64,000 nucleotides of DNA from an uncultured Bacteroidia bacterium (GTDB taxonomy: Bacteria; Bacteroidota; Bacteroidia; Bacteroidales; Prolixibacteraceae). A program made the translations under genes and the position numbers. The notes below the pieces were generated by a model, which made no database searches, was not told where the DNA came from, and was given only the letters and a program-made list of their open reading frames with translations. The stretch lies in NCBI GenBank assembly GCA_903902325.1, contig CAIUUO010000183.1:26197-90196 (forward strand). The letters run 5' to 3'. Position 1 is the stretch's first letter. Every line of letters begins with the position of its first letter. Shown one piece after another: positions 47,866 to 57,185 of this stretch.

Positions 47866-49104
47866 CTATTTTTTGAAAAAATAACGGACGATTTGTTCGG
47901 TGGCTCCGCGGTTATTCTCAACGTATTGGGAAGCAAAATTACTTTCAGCGGCCAACCTTTTCGGGTCTGTCAGGTAACTTTCAAACAAGTCGCACAATTC
48001 TTCGTAGCCAATGATGGAATGAGCCGCTCCCAGTTGGATCATCTCGATTGCTTCATGAAATTTCTGGTAATACGGTCCAAAAACAACAGGCATTCCATAT
48101 ACTGCCGGTTCAAGAATGCTATGAATACCTGTTGTGAACCCTCCGCCGATGTATGCAATTTTTGAATAGCGATAAACAGAAACAAGGTAACCATAACCAT
48201 CGGCGATCAATACATCGGCCTCTTCAAGTTCCATGGTTGTTGAATCTGATGAGTAAAAAACAAATCTTCTTTGCAGTTGAGCAGTAATCCGTCCAATTGA
48301 GTCGGGATTCACTTCATGCGGCGCGATGACAAATTTGACGGGATGTTTGCATTCGTTGACATAACGGAGAAAGAGTAGTTCGTCCTCTGGCCATGTACTT
48401 CCTGCAACAATCACTTTTTTGCCGGCACAAAATTTTTCAAGTTTTGGAAGGTTTGCCGATGCCTTTGCAATCTCTGCAACACGATCGAGGCGCGTATCCC
48501 CGCTGAGTGAGACATTGTCGAATCCAAATTTTCCCAGCAGATCGTAGGAACTCTGGTTTTGAACAAAAATGTGGGTGTAGGCCTTCAGGGCTTTCCTATA
48601 CCATTTACCCCATGGTCGGAAAAAAATCTGTGATGGACGGAAAAGAGCAGAAAAAATATAGGTGGGGATCTCTCTTTTTTTCAACTCCATTAAAAAATTG
48701 TACCAGAATTCGTACTTGACAAAAAAGACTTTGTCGGGCTTGACGATGTCCAGAAACCTGCAAGCATTCCGTGGCGTGTCCAGCGGAAGATAGAAAACAT
48801 AATCTGCAAGCGGATAGTCCTTTTTCAGTTCGTAGCCTGAAGGAGAATAAAAGGTGAGCAGGATTTTGTAGCCCGGGAAATCTTTCCTGACTCCTTCGAT
48901 AACCGGCCTTGCCTGCTCAAATTCACCCAGGGAAGAGACATGGAACCAAAGTAAAGGCTCGCCGGGAATAACTACCTTCTGAATCTTTTCAAAAATATTT
49001 TTCCTGCCGGACAACCATTTCCTTGCCTTGGGGTTCCTGAAAGAAACCAACCAAATCAAAAAATGGTAAAAACGAATGCCTGTATTGTAAAGTAATTGCA
49101 TCAT
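47866..49104 (-). CDS. waaA: 3-deoxy-D-manno-octulosonic acid transferase
   Basis: WFHVSSLGEFEQARPVIE; KPDKVFFVKYEFWYNFL; VAGSTWPEDE; GGGFTTGIHSILEPAVYGMPVVFGP. Confidence 0.92.
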   Translation of the reverse strand: MMQLLYNTGIRFYHFLIWLVSFRNPKARKWLSGRKNIFEKIQKVVIPGEPLLWFHVSSLGEFEQARPVIEGVRKDFPGYKILLTFYSPSGYELKKDYPLADYVFYLPLDTPRNACRFLDIVKPDKVFFVKYEFWYNFLMELKKREIPTYIFSALFRPSQIFFRPWGKWYRKALKAYTHIFVQNQSSYDLLGKFGFDNVSLSGDTRLDRVAEIAKASANLPKLEKFCAGKKVIVAGSTWPEDELLFLRYVNECKHPVKFVIAPHEVNPDSIGRITAQLQRRFVFYSSDSTTMELEEADVLIADGYGYLVSVYRYSKIAYIGGGFTTGIHSILEPAVYGMPVVFGPYYQKFHEAIEMIQLGAAHSIIGYEELCDLFESYLTDPKRLAAESNFASQYVENNRGATEQIVRYFFKK

Positions 49105-49293
49105 TTTAATTTCCGGATAAAAACAGGAGTGATACCCAAAATGTATTTAGAGACGTTTTTAAATTTTTTATCTCCTTTTCAAATAGAATTCTTTAATACC
49201 TTATGTTTTTGTGGAAAAAAAATAAAAGCCACAAAGTATCGAAGGCACTAAGGTATCACAAAGAAAACACCAAACAAGATTGAATATTCAAAT

Positions 49294-49815
49294 TTATTCA
49301 GCTTCCTGGTTCAGCGTCTTTTGTTCCCTGAGATAACCTATATCTTCCAAAAGATCAGTCCCATTGGCGGCAGCTACGGCAAGGCGGTCACATTTTTCAT
49401 TGCCCAGAATGTCGGCATGACCTTTTACCCATACAAAATTCACCCTGTGAAGTTGATAAATTTCGTAAAAGCGCATCCAGAGGTCACTGTTTTTCTTTCC
49501 CTTGAATCTGGTCTTGATCCATTTCAAAAGCCATCCTTTTTCCACTGCATCTACCACATACCTGGAATCCGTATAGATTGTCACCTCCGCATTTTTGAGC
49601 TTCAGTGCTTCAAGTCCTGCAATGACTGCCATCAATTCCATACGGTTGTTGGTGGTCAGCCGGAAACCGGCGGATAACTCTTTCTTATATTGTCCGTGCA
49701 ACAACAGCGTTCCGAAACCTCCGGGTCCGGGATTGCCAAGTGAGGAACCGTCCGTGTACATGATGATTTTGGGAGACGGTTCTTTACCCGTATTTTGTTT
49801 GCTGCTGTTCATCAT
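49294..49815 (-). CDS. rnhA: Ribonuclease HI
   Basis: IIMYTDGSSLGNPGPGGFG; NNRMELMAVIAGLEAL; TDSRYVVDAVEKGW; KGHADILGNEKCDRLA; track start 49863 runs into a repeat, so a downstream Met is preferred. Confidence 0.92.
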   Translation of the reverse strand: MMNSSKQNTGKEPSPKIIMYTDGSSLGNPGPGGFGTLLLHGQYKKELSAGFRLTTNNRMELMAVIAGLEALKLKNAEVTIYTDSRYVVDAVEKGWLLKWIKTRFKGKKNSDLWMRFYEIYQLHRVNFVWVKGHADILGNEKCDRLAVAAANGTDLLEDIGYLREQKTLNQEAE

Positions 49816-49821
49816 GGTAAG

Positions 49822-49928
49822 AATTTCACGCAAAGAATGCGAAGGATACCGCAGAGGTTGCAAAGCGTAGCCTTATGGTTTTTTTCTTTGCGATCTTCGC
49901 GCTGACTTTGCGTTCTTTGCGTGAAATT
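49822..49928. repeat. Inverted repeat (16-bp arms aatttcacgcaaagaa / ttctttgcgtgaaatt)
   Basis: Arms at 49822-49837 and 49913-49928, further CGCAAAG/CTTTGCG words between. Confidence 0.85.
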
Positions 49929-49960
49929 TTGCATTTTCAAAAATGTGGATATAAAAGAAC

Positions 49961-52174
49961 CTATTGGACAATCGTCATTTCATTGACGATGTTTTTTGCA
50001 CCGGCATATTTGTCGATGATCCACAAGACAAAACGAATATCCACGTTGATACATTTCTGCAGGTCGTTTTCATAGGCGATGTTGCCGCTCATTGCTTCCC
50101 AATTGCCATCGAAAGCGATCCCGATGAGTTCACCGTTGGCATTCATAACAGGGCTTCCTGAGTTTCCACCCGTGATATCGTTGTTGGTGGTGAAGCAGGT
50201 ATGAAGCGATCCGTCCTTGTCGGCATATCTTCCATAATCGGCCGCATGGAACATATCAACCAATTTTTGAGGAAAATCAAAATCCGCATCCCCTGCTTTG
50301 CCTTTTTCGGCGTAGCCTTTCAGGGTGGTGAAATAATTGTAGTGCACACCATCCCTTGGGTTATAATCTCCCACAATACCGTATGTCAGCCTCATGGTTG
50401 AGTTTGCATCGGGATAACTGATTTTGTCCTTGTTCATTTCGTTCAGTCCGGCTACGAAAAGTTTCCTGCCGCTTTCAAGATCGGCTGTCGATTTGCGCAC
50501 ATCTTCGCCGATGACCTTCATGGTTTCCATCATGGACAACATGACCGTGTAAACCGGATCCTTGTCCAAAACCTTTTTTGTTGGATTCTTCAGGAAGGCT
50601 TCCATCTTCTGCTGGTCGGGGAAAATGCTCTTTTTGTAAAGTTTTTCGCAATAGGCAGCAAAATTGCCCTTGAATTTTTTATTGGCTTCCGCGAAGACAC
50701 TTGGCTGATATTTTGCAACTACATTGTCGGCATACATTTTGAACAGTACAGCGGCAATTTTCTGGTCGGTAGCGGCATCAAAGTCCTTATAGAAACCATC
50801 TACGGAAGTTTTGAATCTCTCCGTGGCAGTTTTAATTTTTTCTTTGTCACTTCCCCTCAGGGCATCATAAAGCGAACTGATTCCCATGGAGAAACGGAAG
50901 ACTTCGGGGCCTCCTAAAAGCGCTTCCCTGGCGTAATTCGATGCAAATTTTTCATCAACAGTCTGGTAGGATTTCGCAATTTTGTTGAGGCAATCACCAT
51001 ATTTTGCTTTTCTGGCGGCATCTGCATTTGCCCATTTCGTAAAATCCTTCTCGATGGCCAGTTTCTGATCCATCACCTTCAATGCCGTAAGACCCATGTT
51101 CTCACCGATAGAATATTTGTAGTAGTTGGAGCTACCTGCAAATTTCGATGCATACTGGATCCGGTTTTTTTCACCTTTGGCCATGTAATCCTTGATGATG
51201 TCGAGTTTGGCCTCCCTGGCCTTGATGCGGACGACATTTACCACTTCCATGGTGCTTTTCAGTCCGAAAGAGGTCAGGTAGCGGTTTGTGGTTCCCGGAT
51301 AGCCCATGACCATGGCATAATCGTTCATCTGAACACCTTTCAGCGAAACAGGAAGGTGATGTTTGGGATGGTAGGGAACATTTTCCTTGGCGTAATCGGC
51401 TGGTTTCCCATCGGGCGAACAATAAATCCGGAACATGGAAAAGTCGCCGGTATGGCGCGGCCACATCCAATTGTCTTCCTCTCCTCCGAATTTTCCGATC
51501 GACTGCGGGGGTGCTCCTACAAGCCGGATGTCGCGGAATGTCTCAGTCACAAAAAGATAAAAAACATTGTTTTCAAAAAGAGGTCTGATTCTTGTTTCAT
51601 ATTTTGTATCACCCTTGGCTTCTTTTTCGATTTCCGACATGGCCTTCATCATCTTTTCCTGACGTGAAGAAGCCGACATGGTATCTGAAATGCCTTTCAT
51701 CACCTTGTCTGTAACATCCTCCATTCTGATCAGGAAGGTAACGCTCTTGCCGGGATTGGGCAATTCCTGGTCCTTGCTCAGGGCCCAGAATCCGTCCTTG
51801 AGGTAATCATGCTCAACAGAACTGTGTTTCTGGATCTCTCCAAAGCCGCAGTGGTGGTTGGTAAGCAAAAGACCATCGGCGGATACAATCTCGGCGGTGC
51901 ATGACCCGTGGTCCAGCGCAACGACGGCATCTTTCAGGCTTGAGCTGTTGATGCTGTAAATCTGTTCAGCGCTCAGTTTCAGTCCAAGAGAATGCATCTT
52001 GTCGATGTTGAGTTTCCCAATCAGGGAGGGTAACCACATCCCTTCATCCGCTTTTACCTGAATGGAGAGGAAAAGTACAAAGGCCATTAGGCCTGCTAAA
52101 CTTTTTTTCATTTTTAATTTACTTGTTTTTATGAGCCATATAAAATAAAGGTATATAAAATCCATCAAGGACAA
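49961..52174 (-). CDS. S46 family dipeptidyl-peptidase (DPP7/DPP11-like)
   Basis: DHGSCTAEIVSADGLLLTNHHCGFGEIQ; TGGNSGSPVMNANGELIGIAFDGNWEAMSGNI. Confidence 0.93.
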   Translation of the reverse strand: MSLMDFIYLYFIWLIKTSKLKMKKSLAGLMAFVLFLSIQVKADEGMWLPSLIGKLNIDKMHSLGLKLSAEQIYSINSSSLKDAVVALDHGSCTAEIVSADGLLLTNHHCGFGEIQKHSSVEHDYLKDGFWALSKDQELPNPGKSVTFLIRMEDVTDKVMKGISDTMSASSRQEKMMKAMSEIEKEAKGDTKYETRIRPLFENNVFYLFVTETFRDIRLVGAPPQSIGKFGGEEDNWMWPRHTGDFSMFRIYCSPDGKPADYAKENVPYHPKHHLPVSLKGVQMNDYAMVMGYPGTTNRYLTSFGLKSTMEVVNVVRIKAREAKLDIIKDYMAKGEKNRIQYASKFAGSSNYYKYSIGENMGLTALKVMDQKLAIEKDFTKWANADAARKAKYGDCLNKIAKSYQTVDEKFASNYAREALLGGPEVFRFSMGISSLYDALRGSDKEKIKTATERFKTSVDGFYKDFDAATDQKIAAVLFKMYADNVVAKYQPSVFAEANKKFKGNFAAYCEKLYKKSIFPDQQKMEAFLKNPTKKVLDKDPVYTVMLSMMETMKVIGEDVRKSTADLESGRKLFVAGLNEMNKDKISYPDANSTMRLTYGIVGDYNPRDGVHYNYFTTLKGYAEKGKAGDADFDFPQKLVDMFHAADYGRYADKDGSLHTCFTTNNDITGGNSGSPVMNANGELIGIAFDGNWEAMSGNIAYENDLQKCINVDIRFVLWIIDKYAGAKNIVNEMTIVQ

Positions 52175-52267
52175 ATTACCTTTGAAAAATTGGAGCAGTA
52201 AAATTAATTTTATTTAAACACAAAAACCGGACGATCAGCGCGTAAAAGAAGGTAAGGAATTCATTTA

Positions 52268-53452
52268 TTAAATTACTCCCAGTGACTTCCCGACACGGAT
52301 AAAAGCTGAAACCGCCTTTTCCAAATGAACCTGCTGATGCGCTGCTGATAATTGTACCCTGATGCGGGCCTGTCCCTGCGGCACGACGGGATAATAGAAC
52401 CCAATGACATAAATCCCCTCTTCCAGTAGTCTGGCCGCAAAATCCTGCGAAAGTTTGGCATCGTAAAGCATCACCGCACAGATGGCAGATTTTCCGGGTT
52501 TGATATCAAACCCGGCTTCGATCATTTTTGACCTGAAATAATCCGTGTTTTTATGAAGCTTATCCTGCATTTCTGAAGTTACAGCCATCATCTCAAACAT
52601 TTGTATTCCTGCATTCACGATAGCCGGCGGAAGAGAATTGGAAAACAGATAAGGCCTTGACCTCTGCCTGAGCAGTTCGATCACTTCTTTCCTGCCTGTG
52701 GTGAATCCGCCCAGCGCTCCGCCAAAAGCTTTTCCTAGAGTTCCGGTTATGATGTCGACCTCTCCGCGTATGTCGAACAATTCGGTTACTCCTCGGCCGG
52801 TTTTCCCAACTACCCCTGCTGAATGACATTCGTCGACCATGATCAGCGCATCGTATTTTTTTGCCAGCAGATTGATCTGATCCAGGGGAGCCACATTGCC
52901 GTCCATTGAAAACACCCCGTCCGTGACGATAATCCTGAAACGGCAATCTTTTGCCTCAATCAGACGTGCCTCCAGATCCTTCATATCGGCATTGTTGTAC
53001 CTGAACCTTTTCGCCTTGCACAGCCGAACTCCGTCAATAATGGATGCATGGTTCAATGAATCGGAGATGATGGCATCCTCTTCGGAAAACAATGGTTCAA
53101 AGATTCCGCCGTTGGCATCAAAACAGGCAGCATAAAGGATGGTATCCTCCGTTCCGAAGAACGAGGCAATTTTTTGCTCGAGGGTTTTATGCAAATCCGT
53201 CGTACCGCAGATAAACCTTACGGAAGACATTCCGTAACCGTGAGACTTCAATGCTTCCGTTGCTGCCTGAATTAGGGCAGGATGATTCGAGAGCCCCAGG
53301 TAGTTGTTGGCACAAAAGTTCAGGACTTCCTGCCCTGAAGCCAGACGAATAACGGCATCCTGAGGTGATACAATCAGCCGTTCATTTTTATAAAGTCCGG
53401 CTTCACGGATGGACTGAAGCTCGGATTGAAGGTGTTCTTTGATCTTTCCGTA
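52268..53452 (-). CDS. kbl: Glycine C-acetyltransferase (2-amino-3-ketobutyrate CoA ligase)
   Basis: MYGKIKEHLQSELQSIREAGLYKNERLI; NFCANNYLGLSNHP; TGTLGKAFGGALGGFTTG; start at internal Met. Confidence 0.93.
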   Translation of the reverse strand, partial: YGKIKEHLQSELQSIREAGLYKNERLIVSPQDAVIRLASGQEVLNFCANNYLGLSNHPALIQAATEALKSHGYGMSSVRFICGTTDLHKTLEQKIASFFGTEDTILYAACFDANGGIFEPLFSEEDAIISDSLNHASIIDGVRLCKAKRFRYNNADMKDLEARLIEAKDCRFRIIVTDGVFSMDGNVAPLDQINLLAKKYDALIMVDECHSAGVVGKTGRGVTELFDIRGEVDIITGTLGKAFGGALGGFTTGRKEVIELLRQRSRPYLFSNSLPPAIVNAGIQMFEMMAVTSEMQDKLHKNTDYFRSKMIEAGFDIKPGKSAICAVMLYDAKLSQDFAARLLEEGIYVIGFYYPVVPQGQARIRVQLSAAHQQVHLEKAVSAFIRVGKSLGVI

Positions 53453-53609
53453 CATAACTGAATGTTTTTTAATGAATTCGGGAATTTGATCCTGAAACAG
53501 AGTGATCATCATACAAAATTATGCTATTTTTATGATCGCTTTTCAAACTTTCCTCATGTTTTGAAACAAAGTGGAATAAATGAAAAATTAAAAGGAAAAT
53601 TTTAAACTG

Positions 53610-54932
53610 ATGAAGAAGAAAAAAAGTAGTTTCCCGTTGATAATCGGACTGGTTGTTGTCGTGATTATTTTGCTCCTTATTGGGAAAAAATTGGGTTGGT
53701 TCGGAAAAGAACTTACCCTGAAAGTGTCAACAGAAAAAGTGGACATCCGTGATATCACCGAAATTATTACCGCCAATGGGAAACTTAAGCCCCAGATAGA
53801 GGTGAAAATTAGTCCCGAAGTGCCGGGAGAGATCATAGAACTTCCCGTGAAGGAGGGGAACAGGGTGAAAAAAGGCGATTTGCTGGTAGTAATCAAACCA
53901 GATATTTATCAATCCAGCCTAAGCAGGATTGAGGCCTCCCTCAGCACACAAAAGGCCAGGCTGGCTCAGGCAGAGGCCCAGTTGATACAGAAAGAGCTTA
54001 ATTATAATCGCTCGAAACAACTGCTTGAAAAGAAAACGATCCCCAAATCTGAATTTGAGACGATGGAGGCAGACTATAAAGTTGCTGTCTCAGAGGTTCA
54101 GGCAGCACGCTATTCGGTTAAAAGCGCTGAATCAAGTGTGAAGGAAGCTTCTGAAAATCTGACCAAGACAAAAATTTTCTCTCCGATCGACGGGACTGTT
54201 TCTAAGCTGAATGTAGAAAAAGGGGAAAAAGTAGTAGGAACCAATCAGTTTGCAGGAACGGAACTCATGACAGTTGCCGATTTGGCCACCATGGAAGTCA
54301 GGGTGGAAGTAAACGAGAATGATATCGTCAAAGTACAAAAGAATGATACGGCCAACATCGAAATTGATGCCTACCTGAAACGCAAATTCAAGGGAGTTGT
54401 GACCGAAATTGCAAGTTCAGCCAATGTGGTTGGCACAACAGTGGATCAAGTTACCAATTTCAATGTCAAAATTTTATTGCTTGCCTCTTCCTACAAGGAT
54501 CTGCTTGCCAAAGATTCCCTTAAATATCCGTTCCTGCCGGGGATGTCTGCAACAGTCGAGATTCTGACGGATACGCGCAAAGGCATCATCTCTGTTCCTA
54601 TCCAGGCAGTAACAACAAGGGGTGACGATGGAACCATCAAAAAAGCAAATGACCAACTGGAAAAAGAAGGAGCCAGTGATACCTCTGCCAAGGAAGTTAC
54701 ACCAAAAGAGCCTGAGCAACACGAGGTCGTTTTTTTAATCAGAAACAAGCAAGCCTGGAAAGCCAGGGTCAAGACCGGTATTCAGGACAATACAAGGATT
54801 GAAATAAAAGACGGACTGAAGGTGGGGGATGAAGTAATCGTCGCTCCCTATGGTCTGATCTCCAAAACGCTGAAAGATTCCACTGCCGTCGAGGTCGTGA
54901 AAATTGAAGAACTTTACCAGGTGAAAAAATAG
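53610..54932 (+). CDS. Efflux periplasmic adaptor (HlyD/RND MFP family), orphan
   Basis: N-terminal TM; ITANGKLKPQIEVKISPEVPGEIIELPVKEGNRVKKGDLLVVI; coiled coil. Confidence 0.9.
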   Translation: MKKKKSSFPLIIGLVVVVIILLLIGKKLGWFGKELTLKVSTEKVDIRDITEIITANGKLKPQIEVKISPEVPGEIIELPVKEGNRVKKGDLLVVIKPDIYQSSLSRIEASLSTQKARLAQAEAQLIQKELNYNRSKQLLEKKTIPKSEFETMEADYKVAVSEVQAARYSVKSAESSVKEASENLTKTKIFSPIDGTVSKLNVEKGEKVVGTNQFAGTELMTVADLATMEVRVEVNENDIVKVQKNDTANIEIDAYLKRKFKGVVTEIASSANVVGTTVDQVTNFNVKILLLASSYKDLLAKDSLKYPFLPGMSATVEILTDTRKGIISVPIQAVTTRGDDGTIKKANDQLEKEGASDTSAKEVTPKEPEQHEVVFLIRNKQAWKARVKTGIQDNTRIEIKDGLKVGDEVIVAPYGLISKTLKDSTAVEVVKIEELYQVKK

Positions 54933-54934
54933 GC

Positions 54935-55846
54935 CTATCTCGCTATATAAATAAATCCTTTGATGATCCGGGCGGTTCCACCCGGGTGGAACAAATAATA
55001 ATAGATTCCTGCTGGAACAAGGCAATGGGTATTTGTGCCCCGGTTTTGGATGCCGGCCCATTCGTTCTGATAATCATCACTCTGGAAAATGATTTCCCCG
55101 CTGCGGCTGTAAATTGTCAGCGACGACTGTGGGTAGACAGATAATCCTGTTATTACGAACTGGTCGTTTATTCCATCTCCATTGGGTGATATCATTTGGG
55201 GTAATCCAATTGACGGGTCTTTCAGGTCGACGGAAACCATGGCCGAATCGCACTGGTTATTCAGATCACAAATTTTATAGTAAAACCTCTCCCTCACGAT
55301 GCGGCGGACCTGCGGCTGATAGGTTACGACCCCCTTCGGAGATTTAGTAATCCGACCGTATTGTGGTTCTGATATTATTTTCAGGCTGGAAGTGTCCAAA
55401 TCGTTCCCGGCATCGTGATCGTTTTTCAATAGATCAATACGGATGCCTTGCAGCCAGTTGGTGGAAACATAGTCATCAACCGCAACAGGAATATGGGATT
55501 CCACTACTACGACAGGATAGACCTTGTTGTTGGTGCATCCTTTTAAATCCGAAACCTCGACTGCAACATAATAAAACCCGGGATACTTCCAGGAAAGCCT
55601 TGCCTCATTTTCTGTCTTTCCTGATAGCCAGGTTACCATTTCCGTTTCGGTACCTTTTTTCAGATCCTGGTTTTCCATCACTTTCCAGCTGTATGTGTTT
55701 CCCTGCATCGGTTTCACCCCAAACTTTACAGGTACCCCAACTGCAAATTTGCTGGCAGTCTGGGCAGTTCCCTGCAATACGATCAATAACAGCAATAAAA
55801 ATTCAGGGATGCGAAGCGGCGACCCGGTGATTTTCGGGAAAGTCAT
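54935..55846 (-). CDS. Secreted protein with gliding-motility-associated (CHU_C, T9SS type B) C-terminal sorting domain
   Basis: LPQMISPNGDGINDQFVITGLSVYPQSSLTIYSRSGEIIFQS...GTNTHCLVPAGIYYYLFH...KGFIYI. Confidence 0.88.
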   Translation of the reverse strand: MTFPKITGSPLRIPEFLLLLLIVLQGTAQTASKFAVGVPVKFGVKPMQGNTYSWKVMENQDLKKGTETEMVTWLSGKTENEARLSWKYPGFYYVAVEVSDLKGCTNNKVYPVVVVESHIPVAVDDYVSTNWLQGIRIDLLKNDHDAGNDLDTSSLKIISEPQYGRITKSPKGVVTYQPQVRRIVRERFYYKICDLNNQCDSAMVSVDLKDPSIGLPQMISPNGDGINDQFVITGLSVYPQSSLTIYSRSGEIIFQSDDYQNEWAGIQNRGTNTHCLVPAGIYYYLFHPGGTARIIKGFIYIAR

Positions 55847-55892
55847 TTAAGTTCTTTCAGATTTGATTGTTGAGGGTTTTGATTTAAGTCAA

Positions 55893-55996
55893 TTTTACCA
55901 CTATGGACACTAAGGATGCTCAAAGGACACCAAGTTACGAGGTTGTTAATATATACTTTGCGCCCTTTGTATTTGACTTCGTGTCCTTTGTGGTGA
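55893..55996. repeat. Intergenic imperfect inverted repeat of the ACCAC(A)AAGGACACTAAGG word family
   Basis: ttttaccactatggacactaaggatgctcaaaggacaccaag ... tttgacttcgtgtcctttgtggt. Confidence 0.7.
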
Positions 55997-56001
55997 TATC
56001 T

Positions 56002-57078
56002 TCAGGGCAGAAATCCCTGCACCGGAGTTCCGGTGCTACTTGTGATAACCGGGCGAGCAAGAATAATCTGGGTTGCTACATCATTGGCATAGCCATCCGG
56101 CTGCCCATCTGCATAGTGAACATCCTCATCCCCATCATCCGTAACTCCGTTGATGGCTAGTGTGACGGGAGTGTCTGCAACACCTTCATAATTGTTGTTT
56201 TTTATTTTAACCAGGATGTAGGTGCTAATTCCCCCATCTGTCTGGCCGTTGGCAGGTGCAGGGATTTTATTGGCTGGCTTCCATTCGTCGCCGGATTTAG
56301 TCATTGAATTGGTTCCTGAAAAGGTGGTGGTTTCCGACCATTCCACGGAACCAATGGTCTGGGCTCCGGCAAGTCCGGAAATTTTGACGGATGGTTTCCA
56401 TCCTCCCGAGAAGTTGGCGGCAACCACTTTAAAAATCAATTCATTGACACCGTAATCGTAAATCATTTTTGTACCGTCAAAACTGACGGAGGCAATATCC
56501 TTTGCACAAAGAGAATTTGTTACTGCCATATTCGAACCATCCAGTCCCAAATCTGATGTGACTTTCACGTTGGTCAGGTCGAGGGTGAATGCGCTGAAAG
56601 GATTGACTTTGTACGCCTTCAGGTTCATCGCTTCACAGGCAGTTCCGTTGGTTCCCTTGTAACTGATCACCAGGAAATAGGGTTTGGTCTTTGCTGCAGT
56701 CACAGATTTACTGCTCCATTTGATGGTGATCGACGAGGTACCCGTCGCCGGATTGTGATACCCGTCGCCCGCATCGATGTATTCCTTGTTGTTCGGGATG
56801 ATACCCAGCAGAACCGTGAGGGATCCTGCAATAAATCCCGGATTATCGGTTACGTACCAGTCAAAACTCTGCGGGTTGGTGTAGGGAGCTGGGATGTTCA
56901 CTGAATAGTTGTAAATTTTCCCGGCCATAGGATGCAAAGGTGTATCACCTGTACCGGCAGGCCGGGGAATAGTCTGACCGAAAACAGTCATGTCAAATCC
57001 AAAACTCAGGATGACAAAAAGAAGGGTGCGGAATATTCTTCCAAAGAATCTCCGCTGACGATAAAATGCACTCTTCAT
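56002..57078 (-). CDS. Secreted hypothetical protein of T9SS-associated cluster
   Basis: Signal-like N-terminus (TLLFVILSFGFDMTVFGQ); genes on both sides same strand; no recognised domain. Confidence 0.65.
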   Translation of the reverse strand: MKSAFYRQRRFFGRIFRTLLFVILSFGFDMTVFGQTIPRPAGTGDTPLHPMAGKIYNYSVNIPAPYTNPQSFDWYVTDNPGFIAGSLTVLLGIIPNNKEYIDAGDGYHNPATGTSSITIKWSSKSVTAAKTKPYFLVISYKGTNGTACEAMNLKAYKVNPFSAFTLDLTNVKVTSDLGLDGSNMAVTNSLCAKDIASVSFDGTKMIYDYGVNELIFKVVAANFSGGWKPSVKISGLAGAQTIGSVEWSETTTFSGTNSMTKSGDEWKPANKIPAPANGQTDGGISTYILVKIKNNNYEGVADTPVTLAINGVTDDGDEDVHYADGQPDGYANDVATQIILARPVITSSTGTPVQGFLP

Positions 57079-57185
57079 GGTAAATAATTTATTGGTTTAT
57101 ACTTCTGATCCGTTTTGTTATTCAAGCAATAAGTTCATGCTCCTATTCCTCTTTTCATTTTTCATTTTTAACTTTTCATTTTTAG

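Noticed and set aside
49816-49863. N-terminal extension of RNase HI (MQPLRYPSHSLREILT)
   Set aside because: Encoded by the CGCAAAG palindromic repeat; internal Met fits RNase HI length
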